This document shows, one piece after another, positions 50,201 to 60,200 of a stretch of 64,000 bases of DNA. The position numbers and the translations under genes are program-made. Source of the DNA: Panagrolaimus kolymaensis (Eukaryota; Nematoda; Chromadorea; Rhabditida; Panagrolaimidae). The stretch's first letter is position 1; each line of letters opens with the position of its first letter. The notes beneath the pieces were generated by a model, which worked only from the letters and a program-made list of their open reading frames with translations, had not been told where the DNA came from and ran no database searches. The DNA is taken from the NCBI GenBank assembly GCA_028622995.1, contig JAJQJQ010000036.1:496001-560000 (forward strand), in the 5' to 3' direction.

Positions 50201-50516
50201 GAAATATGACAAGTCTCTCTGCTTGATTGCTTTTTTGATAGTTGGTTAAAAATATTTTCTCTTTGACGACAAACTTTTTTCTAAAAACACCTATCAAAAA
50301 TAAAGTTTCTTTATTGAAATTTTGGAGAAAGAAAAAAGGTTTACTTACTGAATCAAAATTTGAATCCCATATACATCCACGTTGATTGCATGCATTTTGA
50401 TCAGACCCAGGTGTTGGATCACAATCAATTCGAGAATTTGGTGAAACTGTGGAATCACCATTTATTCTTCCAATATTTAAATATACCACTAAAGTTATGA
50501 ATTTTAACAACAACAT
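47241..50516 (-). CDS. Secreted acid alpha-glucosidase (GH31) with trefoil domain
   Basis: Four exons (50516-50350, about 50046-49155, 49063-47512, 47452-47241) encode about 930 residues. A signal peptide (MLLLKFITLVVYLNIGRING) leads into a P-type trefoil domain (CDPTPGSDQNACNQRGCIWD, then VPLCYYP). The GH31 core has the nucleophile motif GIWIDMNEPSNF, the acid/base Asp in GHWLGDNTARW, and substrate-site parts such as GFQLCRYGY and DYMERYK. The C-terminal beta domains are complete and end LLQWKNH. GH31 enzymes with a trefoil domain (lysosomal GAA, maltase-glucoamylase, sucrase) release glucose from the ends of alpha-glucans. No C-terminal membrane anchor is seen, so it is likely lysosomal or secreted into the gut. 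All catalytic residues are intact. Confidence 0.96.
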
Positions 50517-52337
50517 TTTCCGTTGTTGTTAAAAATACCCTGAAAAAAATTTGAAAGTCAGTATAATAATTCTAGTGAGAGCTCTTAGAGAAAGCGACTG
50601 TTTTATAAGTTTATTCCAAATCGAACTGATGCAAAATACAAAAATATACAAAAAGAGAGGGACAGATCTTCAAGATCCACCTTTAGGGCGATACTTGAGT
50701 TTGAATGTACAAATGGCACAATCAGATTAGAGAGTTTGGAGTAGGAAGGAATTTCAGCCGGCGGCCAAATGGGTTAGCTCAAGTGTTTTTGAACTTGTCT
50801 AACTTTGCCGCTCTCAAATTCCATCGTCATTAAGATTTATGATTGTGTAAAGATAGAATAAATAAAGGTAGAGGAGTACCGTAATCCAATTTACTACAGT
50901 CAGTCAATCAAAAAAAAGGTTTGAGAAAAATACGTAGTTCAAAAACAAAACAAAAATAAAAATAAACGCAAGACTATCAATTTTTATTTTCAGTTTGTTT
51001 TTCTCGTATGCGTGTTTTTTTAAACAGAAAATTGATTGAAAACTTTTTGTTGTTTGAACAGAAAAAACAAACTAGCTCGATCGATTATTGAAATGAAAAA
51101 AAAGTCAATCACAAGCTTTTGAACCTTGGCTTTAATCGAAGCAGGCAGCTTTAAAAAAAGCAGTCGATAAAGAAAAAAACTCATTTTTTAAATCATCAAA
51201 AGCAACAAGAAAATAACTGAAAAAAAATGGTGAGATGAAATAAAGAAACCATTCAATTTCCTTTCTTTTTTTTATTGTCCCCAGCTGATAAGAAAAATTA
51301 GAACTAGGCTGGAGAAAGAGAGACCGACCGACCTCTCTCAATTCCCACATGTTTTTATTGCGACCTTTTTTTAATCTTAGCATGCTTCTCTTTTTTGACT
51401 GATAAGAATATATCAAAGGAGATGTTTGGAATATTGAAACAATGCCTTTGATTTCATCAAAAAAATTTTGTTTTGTGTTGTAAGAACGTTCACCGATTGA
51501 TAAAAAGAAACTTTTCTTTCTCAACAAAAGAAAGGAAGAGCATTGTTGAAACATGGAAACCACGTGAAGATAAAAAAAAATATAAAGTTGAGTTTTAGGC
51601 GTCCAGAAAAAGGAAAGAGAAGATTTGAGTTCCTCTATTTTTTATACGCCCAAAAAAAAGGTTGATAGTCGTCGTCATTAAAAAATGTGAAGCGGACACC
51701 ATTAATTGAAGAAGGGCGAGCATATTTCAAATATTTATTGAACTCTTTGATTTTTAATGAAACTTTTTTTTCTTTGGAAATTTTCTGAAAGCTTATCAGA
51801 AAAATAAATGTCTTTGGATGATCGGAGCTAATTTGGGAACTTTTATCGCTTTGAACTCTAAATCAGCCAGGTTCAAAAAATTCAAAAAAATCCACCCAAA
51901 ATTATGATTGCAGTAGTAAAGATAATTTTTAGAGGTTTATTTAAATCTACAAAACAGACAGAATAAACACATTTTACGGTCAAATTCTCAAAAAAAAATT
52001 TTTTTGTTGTTGTTGATTGTGTTATGAGATCGTGATCATTGCTTTATTACTGATATAAAAAAATTTATTTATCATCCATTCATTCCCATTCAAACATAAA
52101 CTCCTTTCTCTTTCTTGTAAGCAAGAAACAATAACAGATGAATGACATATGGTGGTAAAGCAAGCATATGACGACGACCTTTTAAAGAAAAAGAAAAAAG
52201 AAGCATAAACAAAATCAAAAAAAAATAATTAGAAAGATATTTCGAATCCAAATAGGAAAAATTTTTAAATAAACAGTGTCTCATAATTTTTTTTTCGAGG
52301 TCAAAGGCTTTTAAGTTGATGAAAGCGCTTCAAAAAA
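50517..52337. other. Intergenic, divergent promoter region
   Basis: 1.8 kb between the glucosidase (minus) and the SPH-like gene (plus), which point away from each other. A less AT-rich stretch at about 50700-50830 is the only compositional feature. ORFs here are not supported. Confidence 0.5.
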
Positions 52338-53129
52338 ATGAAGAAACTTTATTTGTTGTTGCTTCTTTATATTTTTTTGTTTTCATTTTTGATATTGGTT
52401 GTTGATTGTCGCCGACATCGAAGAGCCAATGAAATTAAAATCATCAACACCTCGAATCGAAACTTGAAGGTAGTTTGAAGCGACGAAACCTAACCCAAAA
52501 ACCTTATATTCAAAAAACTTTTAGCATCGGCTTTGTTTTAAATTATAAATAAATTTTTTAGTTGCATTGCCAATCAAATTTAACGGATTTGCGTGATCAA
52601 TTTATTTATGAAAATGAAGAATTTGCATTTAATTTTTATGATTTTGATCCAGGTTTGTTTTTTATTCCTAAAAAACAATAAAGAATCTTCTTTTTTTGTG
52701 AGCAAAAAATAATTCGAATAAAAGCAATTTTTTTGTTGTTTGCAGATAATCATCATTTTTGGTGTGATGCATATGGATTAGAAAATTTTTTTGAAACCTT
52801 CGATATTTTTGGTAAAACTGCTCCAAGTAATGATCGAATTACATGGTTCGTTTGTTTGTTTTTTATTTGCTTCTTTTGAATTTGCGAAAATGAATATTTA
52901 AAAAGTATTGATTTCAGGCATCTTCGACCTGATGGCCTTTATTTGAATGAAATCAACAAAGAAGCATTAAAATATCCATGGTGGAGTTGGTCAACGGTAA
53001 TTTAAAAATACCCAAAAGTTGAAATAGCAGAAAATTTTGTTTTTAAAATTTGAAAATCAGCAGCGTTTGAGCTTTGATAAACCTTCTCTTAAATATTTAC
53101 TTTTATTTGAAAAGTTTAAAGATAATTAA
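52338..53129 (+). CDS. Secreted protein of the self-incompatibility S1 (SPH) family
   Basis: Five exons: 52338-52469, 52562-52652, 52746-52845, 52918-52996 and probably 53061-53129. If the last intron is not removed, the frame stops at 53005. The signal peptide is MKKLYLLLLLYIFLFSFLIL plus VVDC. The mature part begins NEIKIINTSNRNLKLHCQSN, then LRDQFIYENEEFAFNFYDFD, HHFWCDAYGLENFFETFDIF and TWHLRPDGLYLNE. This is the order of the plant S1/SPH fold: N-terminal strand with Asn, hCxS, a central 'FxF', FWC, then W.....DG.Y. The first two family cysteines are kept, but the later pair (C..C.W in plants) is missing. In plants these are small secreted signalling proteins, for example the poppy pollen-rejection determinant. 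Short phase-correct introns and animal-gene neighbours argue against contamination. Function here is unknown. Confidence 0.75.
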
Positions 53130-53222
53130 TCTACGAATAAAATGTTTTTTAGCACTTATATTCCATTTAGTTTAGCAGTCAATAACCAAAATAAACATTA
53201 AATAATTAACAAACATAAGTAC

Positions 53223-53459
53223 CTGGAGAATCAAACCATTTTTTAATAACATCATGTCTGTGCCCCATTTTAGGTAGTACATAAAGCTTTTCACAAATTT
53301 ACTGTAAGCATCATCGATATACGGCAAATATCGTATTTCAAATACGCTGTTTGATTTTGATTTGAGTTTTTGTAAATTTTTTAGATACTCAACGAAATCT
53401 CCAATATTCTCATAATCATCACCTGCAATAAATGAATCATTTGGTGCCACAGAGCACAT
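53223..53459 (-). pseudogene. Fragment resembling an alpha-1,3-fucosyltransferase (GT10) exon
   Basis: One open exon-like stretch reads VAPNDSFIAGDDYENIGDFV, then EYLKNLQKLKSKSN and YYLKWGTDMM. The SFI(D/A)..D...... .. YL.YL pattern and the following W fit the C-terminal part of GT10 fucosyltransferases (P..SFIDA.DF.S...LA.YL.YLD). It ends at a CAG|GTACTT donor-like site, but I find no other exon of the family within 5 kb. It is either a remnant of a duplicated gene or one exon of a gene I cannot assemble. Confidence 0.45.
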
Positions 53460-53562
53460 GAAAAAAGCTATTTGTGATGTGTGTTTAGATTAAAAAGAAA
53501 CAAAAAAAAATGCTAAAGCAAAAAAATGGTAAACGTTTCATCACAACAAAAGATTGATAAAA

Positions 53563-54141
53563 CTATGTGCATTTATTTATTGATACATGGAGGTAAAAAG
53601 GAATATAAGCAGATTTATCAGCTTCACGTGGATCAACTTTAGTATAACTTTCAATATCAAATGCAAAATCACGTATTTTATGTGTTGGATTATTGATATT
53701 TGTTGAAGCTGCAGCTTTCATGGTTTTTGATCCTTGTTTATCATCTTTTTGTTGTTCTTGTTGTTTTTGAGATTGTTGTTGACGAGAAGAACATTCGTTT
53801 GTTGCAACTTTGATTGGACACTTGCTAATGGATCGTTGACGATTTGACTTTTCCCTGAAACAAAAAAATACATAAAATGTCTTAGAAATGAAAAAGCAAA
53901 CGAAAAAGAAAAAAACTTACTAAGGAAATTTGATACGAATATTGACATCAACTTTAAATCTTCACCAGAAAGTTGAACAAGTTTGGAACTAAGTTCATCG
54001 ATGATTTTATCAACAATGTTTGATGAAGGTTGTTGTTGACGAATTTCATGATTACCCTAAAAATGAACGATCATCAAAAGGGTAAAGAAAAAAAGAAAAA
54101 CTTACTCGTTTTGCAACAGCAGCAGCAGAAGATTGATTCAT
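53563..54141 (-). CDS. Hypothetical Gln-rich protein
   Basis: Three exons (about 54141-54106, 54057-53921, 53857-53563) join in frame. ATG at 54141 (MNQSSAAAVAKR), stop TAG at 53563. The first half is helical (SSNIVDKIIDELSSKLVQLS), then a basic Gln/Lys-rich stretch (RQQQSQKQQEQQKDDKQGSK) and a C-terminal part (KIRDFAFDIESYTKVDPREA) that looks folded. About 155 residues, no signal peptide, no known family. Canonical splice sites support a real gene. It lies head to tail after the truncated gene at 54612-55107. Confidence 0.55.
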
Positions 54142-54611
54142 TGCAAGTTGTTGTCACGGTAGAAAGTCGCTGAGACGATGACGACACAATCAAACACACA
54201 AGAATAATCACGACTAAATCTTTTTTAAACAATCCACAAAAATAAATGGAAGCATGAGAATGAAAGAAGTCATGCAAATAAAATCATGATGCAAATTTTT
54301 TTAGCGAAGAAATCGTTGCATATTATAAAGATTTTTGTTGAAAGTTTTAACAAAGTTTTTCCATCGACTAAAACCAGCAATTTTAAAAATGTTCCTCGCT
54401 TTCAGTATTTTCGAGTATCCAACTTTTTTTACATCAAGTTGACAATAAAAATTAGTTTACTATAAAAAAACTCAAACTAAGAAATGCAAGAAAGATAAAT
54501 AGAGGAAAATAAAGGCGTGTACAAATAAAATTTTCTTTATTATTAAATCATTGCAAAATACGATAAATAAAATACATAAACATAAATAAAGTTATTACAA
54601 TAAGTTCACAT
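54142..54611. other. Spacer between two minus-strand genes
   Basis: AT-rich; includes the upstream region of the Gln-rich gene. Nothing else is seen. Confidence 0.5.
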
Positions 54612-55107
54612 TCAATGACGTTTCTTCTTTGATTTTGACTTTGGTTTTTCAACGACTACTTCTTTGCTTTGGATCACCGTTGTTCCACCAGTCTTTGAAT
54701 TTGATCGTATTTCTTCAGATGCATTTGGAGTTGAATTTGTTCGAACAAGTTTAACATCATGGAAACATTTGGGTTCAGCTTCATATGCCGCTTCAATGGC
54801 ATTTGCAGGATATCCAAAAGCATTACGTTCTTCGATACTTGATTCACGTCTCCAAAATGGTAGTTCACGGCTAAAAAACGAGCGGTTAAAGAAATTCACA
54901 GCAATCATAAAAAATGTACCGCATAGTTGTAAGTGCACGTCGACGAGATTCTTCAGGTTGATTGAGTGTGAAAGCAACGACAAGAAGTAAGGCCATGGAA
55001 TATTTACAAAGATGTTCATCATCACCAGGAATCAAATGTCCATATTCAAGAGCGAAACATGTAAACTTGATATAGTGTGGAGTATCACTATTAGGTCCTG
55101 GTATTTG
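54612..55107 (-). pseudogene. Hypothetical gene with 5' end lost at an LTR boundary
   Basis: Two exons (about 55107-54914, 54871-54612) encode TQIPGPNSDTPHYIKFTCFA, a helical part (YSMALLLVVAFTLNQPEESR), then ELPFWRRESSIEERNAFGYP and a basic tail ending KKKRH, stop TGA. No ATG precedes the conserved-looking part: its frame runs straight into the end of the LTR at about 55108. The LTR end supplies an AG (GGCTGGTAG) in a possible acceptor position, so the coding part may instead be spliced from a distant upstream exon across the LTR. Without such an exon it is a truncated gene. Function unknown. Confidence 0.45.
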
Positions 55108-55792
55108 TGTGTGTACCACTACCAGCCTACGTTGTGTTTGGTTAAGAGTCGATGGTATTTGTTCTCAACAGGTTTATTGGCATCAAAGATAAAAGAAGGA
55201 TAATGAAACATGATTTAATATAAACATATTCTTCCTGGGTTATAGTCTTATAAGGGAGTTACAATATAAATGGGCATGCATGAGATAAAAAGATGTCTGG
55301 CGTCGCAGCTCAATGGCTGGTGCTGGTCCATGGATCGTTGTTCTTCTCGATGGTCCTCTCTGACTGGTGAGAGCTCCCTCTTCTCTCTTCTTGTGATGGA
55401 TTGCACGGTCGTATATATAGTCTTGTTTGCCGCCGCTTAATAAGATGCATAATGGGGATCTCCGCCCGAATAAATACGTATGAATGGTAGTTGTACCACC
55501 CGAAATTAAGCATATAGGGAGGGATCTCCGTCGGAGTAAATATATATGATGTAGAATCTCCGCCAATAAATGTATCGAATCTCCGCTAATAAATGTTCTT
55601 AAGGATGTATTCCAGTAATTGTATTATAGGGTGGGAATACTGACGTGAGTAATGGTTGTTGGTGTGTATGCTTTATCGAATATGGTAATAAAGTAGCTGC
55701 AGTAACTAATGCCGAGTGCCACCTGCAGTATGGACCGGCTAGAATATCTGAAATTAGGTTAACCCCGACCGCTGGTGCCTGACATAGTGACA
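55108..55792 (-). mobile_element. LTR of a retrotransposon (3' LTR), about 685 bp
   Basis: Read on the minus strand it starts TGTCACTATGTCAGGC at 55792 and ends ..GGTAGTGGTACACACA near 55108, the TG..CA form. A polypurine tract (GAAGGGGGTT) lies directly before the start, as at a 3' LTR. A TATATATACG box and an AATAAA near the end (GATGCCAATAAACC) fit a promoter and poly(A) signal. The sequence is clearly less AT-rich than its surroundings. It also carries about four degenerate copies of a 25-30 bp unit (GGATCTCCGxxxGAATAAATA) at 55455-55595. No matching 5' LTR or pol is in the window. The exact outer end is uncertain by about 5 bp because of a GTGTGT run. Confidence 0.7.
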
Positions 55793-56236
55793 AACCCCCT
55801 TCAGATTGAAGACCCTTTCAATTCGAGATGGTTGTTGTTTATGGTGGAATGTCTCTTTTTTGAATATTTAATTTTCTTTATTATTTTTTTTGAATGATTA
55901 GTGAGACAATAACAAACAAAATCAAATTTTTGACAGATTTAATTCTTCCCTTTCACTTAAAGTTTTCTGCCTTTTCTAACTTCTGTCGATGGTCTAGGTT
56001 GATTCTTTTATATTATAAGCCCGTAAGCCTGTACAGTTGGTTTATCATTTATATTGTATTGTATTGTAATTTGTATAATAAACCAACCTAATTCCAATCA
56101 CAATTTACTATTCCTCTTTCCTATTCAAACATATTTAATTTTCTCGATCACACAACAACGACAGAGGAGAAGAGAAGAAGAAACAACCCAACTTCATGAA
56201 CAAACACGAAAGTCACAAAAAACAGATTATTTTTAT
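55793..56236. other. Retroelement internal sequence between LTR and ORF
   Basis: Runs from the polypurine tract to the end of the overlapping ORFs. No gene. Confidence 0.4.
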
Positions 56237-56629
56237 TTATTTATTCTGCCGGCCTTTTTGGTCATCTTTTCTCGTTTTTGATGAGCCAGGTTCATCCGAT
56301 TCTCCAGCTTCTTCAAGAACAGTCGCTGTTGCATGAGCTTTCTTTTTTCTTTCTTTTTCCATCATTACTCTAATTGCTTCCATTTTTTCTGGATCGCCTT
56401 TGCATTCTGCCGATGCTCTTCTGCACCATTGGCGCCTTTGGGTTGCATGAGGTTCAGGTTCAACAGGCATGATATGTTCACCGTCAGTGGCGGAATTGAT
56501 GATTCCTGCATACGTGTAGTTGATATGATTGGCATGCTGGATAGGTTGCTCTTCGGTTGCTTGGACTTGTTGAATCTGAGCGTATGCTTGCTCTGTGAAT
56601 GGGATAAATTCCATACCCATTTGGTCCAT
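56237..56629 (-). CDS. ORF B of the LTR-associated unit: charged, Gln/Glu-rich protein
   Basis: 130 codons from an ATG at 56629 to TAA at 56237. It starts MDQMGMEFIPFTEQAYAQIQ, then a His/Asn/Tyr-rich middle and a C-terminal basic-acidic part (EKMEAIRVMMEKERKKKAHA). The ATG overlaps the end of a run of eight A inside ORF A, in the +1 frame. This suggests either a frame change at the A run to make one fusion protein, or an indel that broke one reading frame into two. It ends about 440 bp before the LTR. No family recognised. Codon use is less AT-biased than in the host genes. Confidence 0.5.
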   Translation of the reverse strand: MDQMGMEFIPFTEQAYAQIQQVQATEEQPIQHANHINYTYAGIINSATDGEHIMPVEPEPHATQRRQWCRRASAECKGDPEKMEAIRVMMEKERKKKAHATATVLEEAGESDEPGSSKTRKDDQKGRQNK

Positions 56630-57053
56630 TTTTTTTGTAGATACCGGTTGTTGTTTTCATTTCAATATTTGTTGTTCTTGGTGTTGTTAGTGAAGCACAT
56701 TTGAAGTTGAATAAGCCCAAATGTGAGTCTACAATTTTGATACCTTGGTTGAAAAAATATACAACTTCTTCATCGCTCATTAATCCGCAGCTGTTGTTCA
56801 TGTCAGTGCCTGATTTCACCCAGATTCCAAAAATTGTGTTATCTTGTTGCGGCATTTCGATACTGGCAGCAGTGATTGTAACAGCGACGATTTTGAAGTC
56901 TGACCCCGTTAGTTTGATTTCTTTTGCCGCCCCGCGGTAGTTGAAAAACCGTTCAAAGATAGTTGTTCCTTTCAAGATGAGCACAGAAAAATTAGCTGTG
57001 TTTTTCTTCGGTTTTTCTGTTGTTGATGCTGCTTCCTTTTTGACACGCTTCAT
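56484..57053 (-). CDS. ORF A of the LTR-associated unit: unknown beta-rich protein
   Basis: 189 codons from ATG at 57053, possibly longer upstream: the frame is open back to a TTTTTTTAG acceptor-like site at about 57109. A basic start (MKRVKKEAAS) leads into a part rich in alternating hydrophobics (FSVLILKGTTIFERFFNYRG; DFKIVAVTITAASIEMPQQD; FFNQGIKIVDSHLGLFNFKC), which looks like a beta-sandwich. The frame is informative only up to about 56640; beyond the A8 run the other frame looks like the real continuation. It could be a capsid-like or accessory protein of the LTR element, or a host gene. I do not recognise it. Confidence 0.45.
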   Translation of the reverse strand: MKRVKKEAASTTEKPKKNTANFSVLILKGTTIFERFFNYRGAAKEIKLTGSDFKIVAVTITAASIEMPQQDNTIFGIWVKSGTDMNNSCGLMSDEEVVYFFNQGIKIVDSHLGLFNFKCASLTTPRTTNIEMKTTTGIYKKNGPNGYGIYPIHRASIRSDSTSPSNRRATYPACQSYQLHVCRNHQFRH

Positions 57054-57265
57054 TGTTCGCTTGAGCTGGGGAATTTGTTGAGTGCTTGAATGATACGATT
57101 TGGATTCCTAAAAAAACTTTTATTTATGGCATAAATAGATTCTCATTTTTTTTCATTTTTTTTTTATATTTTTTTCGCGGTTTATCGAAGTTACGAGGCA
57201 AAATAATAAAATAAAAAAATGGAAAGAATTTTTAATCGAATTCAAATTTTGTTACCTCTCTTCTT

Positions 57266-60200
57266 CAACCCTGTAAGCCAACCGTCATTTTCGACGGTTA
57301 CCACCGTCTTTTGACGGTTTTGACCGTCAATTTTTTTTTTCCAAAAACTCAAGATTATTGATAAATAAGCTATGGAGATTATTGCTGCTCTATTTTTTAT
57401 AGTTGAAACCTATTTCAGAGCCTGACGGTCTCCACCGTCAACTGACGGTCGCCACCGTCAAGAGACGGTTGAAACCGACGATGCGCATTTTAGTTATGAA
57501 TTTTTTTTTAAGGTTTCAAAATGATTTTTAACATTGAAAAAATATTATAAAAGCTAATTTCAAGCAATGATTAACGAGTTTTTTCCAATTCAATTCATTA
57601 TTAATATCAAAAATGCACAAAAAATGTGAAATACATGTAAATTTTTTTTCTGTTTTTGTTTATTATTTTATTTTTATTTTTTTAATGCAAGATTATTTTG
57701 AACATATAAAAATGAAATACAAATATATATTATTTTTAGATTATAATATTGTTTTACCATCATTAAAAAACAAAAAATTGTTATTATAAATATGTATGTA
57801 TGAGAAATATTTAAAAAATTTAAGAGTTTGGAGAAAGTTTAACTTAAAAAACCATTAGAAAATAATTATAACAATGTTTAAACGTCCATAACTTCAGGTT
57901 CTTCTTCTTCAATTATAACAGGCAAAAAAGGAGCATACTTTTTTTTAAATTTTTCCATATTCTTCATCTTTATCAACATACTCACAGTTTCTGGTGATAA
58001 AGATCCACGTAACTTCGTCGCGGTCCTTCCCAATAAAGAAAAAACCCTTTCGCTTGCGGCACTGCTTGTGATGCACAGAACTTTTCTAGCTAGGATAGCA
58101 ATATGAGGAAATACTTTAGCGTTTGCTTTCCAAAATTCAATTGCGTCGGCATAATTGTAAACAATGCTGTTTGATCTCAAGTCAAGGTAGTTCTCAACCT
58201 CAACATCGGTTGGATAAGTTACAATTGTTTGTCGATGCTGAGTAAAAGGGGAAGGAGGAGCCGCTGCATATGGATCTTCTACCGATTCATCATTGCTAAC
58301 TTTATGAACCCATTTCTTTAAAGTTTCTATGGCCTGTAAAACATTTATTATTCCTATCAAAATTTATTATAATATAGTTTACCGAAGGGATAGAAATTTG
58401 TGGAATTTCAAGAATCTTATCTTTGTTTAGTGGATCGAGCAGCAAACCCAAAATATAGTAGTCAGATTTTGCAAATAATGTTAATTGATAATCAACGACT
58501 TTCAAAGCAGCTTGGGCCATCGCTTTTCGATCAGCATTATCATCTTCAATTTGGTCGACAAAAAATTGTCTTAAACGATAATATTCAATATAGACTTTGT
58601 TTATTGTTGGAGAAGTTTCAGACTAAAATTTTAGTTATATGAAAAATTCAGAATGAACATAGGGAAGTAAGTAAAAGACATACTTGGAAAAGAGTAACTG
58701 CGTCTTTAATCGGTTCTAACAATTCTGTATATGATTTTAAAAGAGGCAAGGTTGAACGATATTCTTGAAGTGCTTCTCGATAAACATATCGACCATTAGC
58801 AGAATAGCTATAAAGTTTAGTATTAATTAAATCCATTTGTTGTTGATTTAATTTGGTTAAGCTTTCTATTGAGCGGAAACGGGACAACCAGCGGGTTTCA
58901 GTGAATTTGAATAAAGAGCCACCAGCTTTTGATATTTTGTTTTTTAACCAAGGTCGAGAGCTAAAATAACAAAAATAAATAAATATTAAATAGCTTTTAT
59001 GATGGCTTACTTCACTCCCTTGATTATTTTCATTGACATATCCAATTTTTTTTCAATTAATGTTAATCTTTCACGAGTAGTAACATCTAATTGAAATTCT
59101 GCTGGCAAGTAGTTATTTTTATATGGGCATACGGCCCTTTTGCTGAGTAAGTTCAACAAATGGCAAGTATCATTCAAACGAGTGTATTCATTCAATGCTC
59201 TTACGATATTACTTCCCTGATCACTCGTAATTACAATATTATTCTTTAAAAGTTCCAAAGTAATGCCATGTTTTTCTAAAGTCTGAGTTAAGTCATCCAA
59301 GACTTCATGACTTTCTGTGGTTTCGGCAGAAAATTCATGAAAATCCAAAATCCAATTTTCAATTTGCCTACAATTCAAAAATCAATAATTTATGTTAAAG
59401 AATAAAAGAAGAATATTTACCAATCTTCTGTAGTAAAATGGATTGTAACTACAAAATACTGAGAACCTTTGGTACCGAAGTCAAGCGTCAATGCAGCTCC
59501 AAATTTTTTAACATGATCAAGGATATGCTTTGAAAATTGGGGTTCCATTGTTTTGACAAAAGCTTTGCAATAATTTTTAACAGTTTGCCTGGAAGGAATA
59601 AAGCCCAAAATTGATGGATCGTTAGCAGGGATCACTTTGTTACGTGCACAAGAAATACCATAATCAAAACTGCAAAAAAAAATTTAAAATTTTAGTAAAA
59701 TATTGGATTGTTTACCCTTCGCGATATATGCTTTCCATCAAGTTTTTAAGCCCATTATGTTCAACTGTGGAAAATGGGACAACGTCAGTTGCAACCATAA
59801 AAGATAATAACTCTGTTAGTTTTAACTTTAAATGAGCTGGCGGTTCAACATCTTCTTGATTTTGATTTTGGTGTACATTTTTTTCATGCGAGCTTTAAAA
59901 AATTTGTTATAAAAATTTAAGCTATAGTTCATTTTTCACCCACTTTTTTTTAATACATATTCATTTTATGAGTTTAGATTAATAAATGCCAAATTATAAA
60001 AAAGTTTAATCTAATTTTTATATGTAGAGCCTTTTAAAAAAAACGTAAAAAAATAAATAACAATAAGACAGTAATGAACTCAAAAAAAAGTATTAAAAAA
60101 AGTTGGCGCTAAAACGATTGAACCAAGCCCTTTTTAATGTATGCGACTTACTATAAAGTTTGACGACTGGTAATAGTTGCGGCAAAAATATACTTGCATT

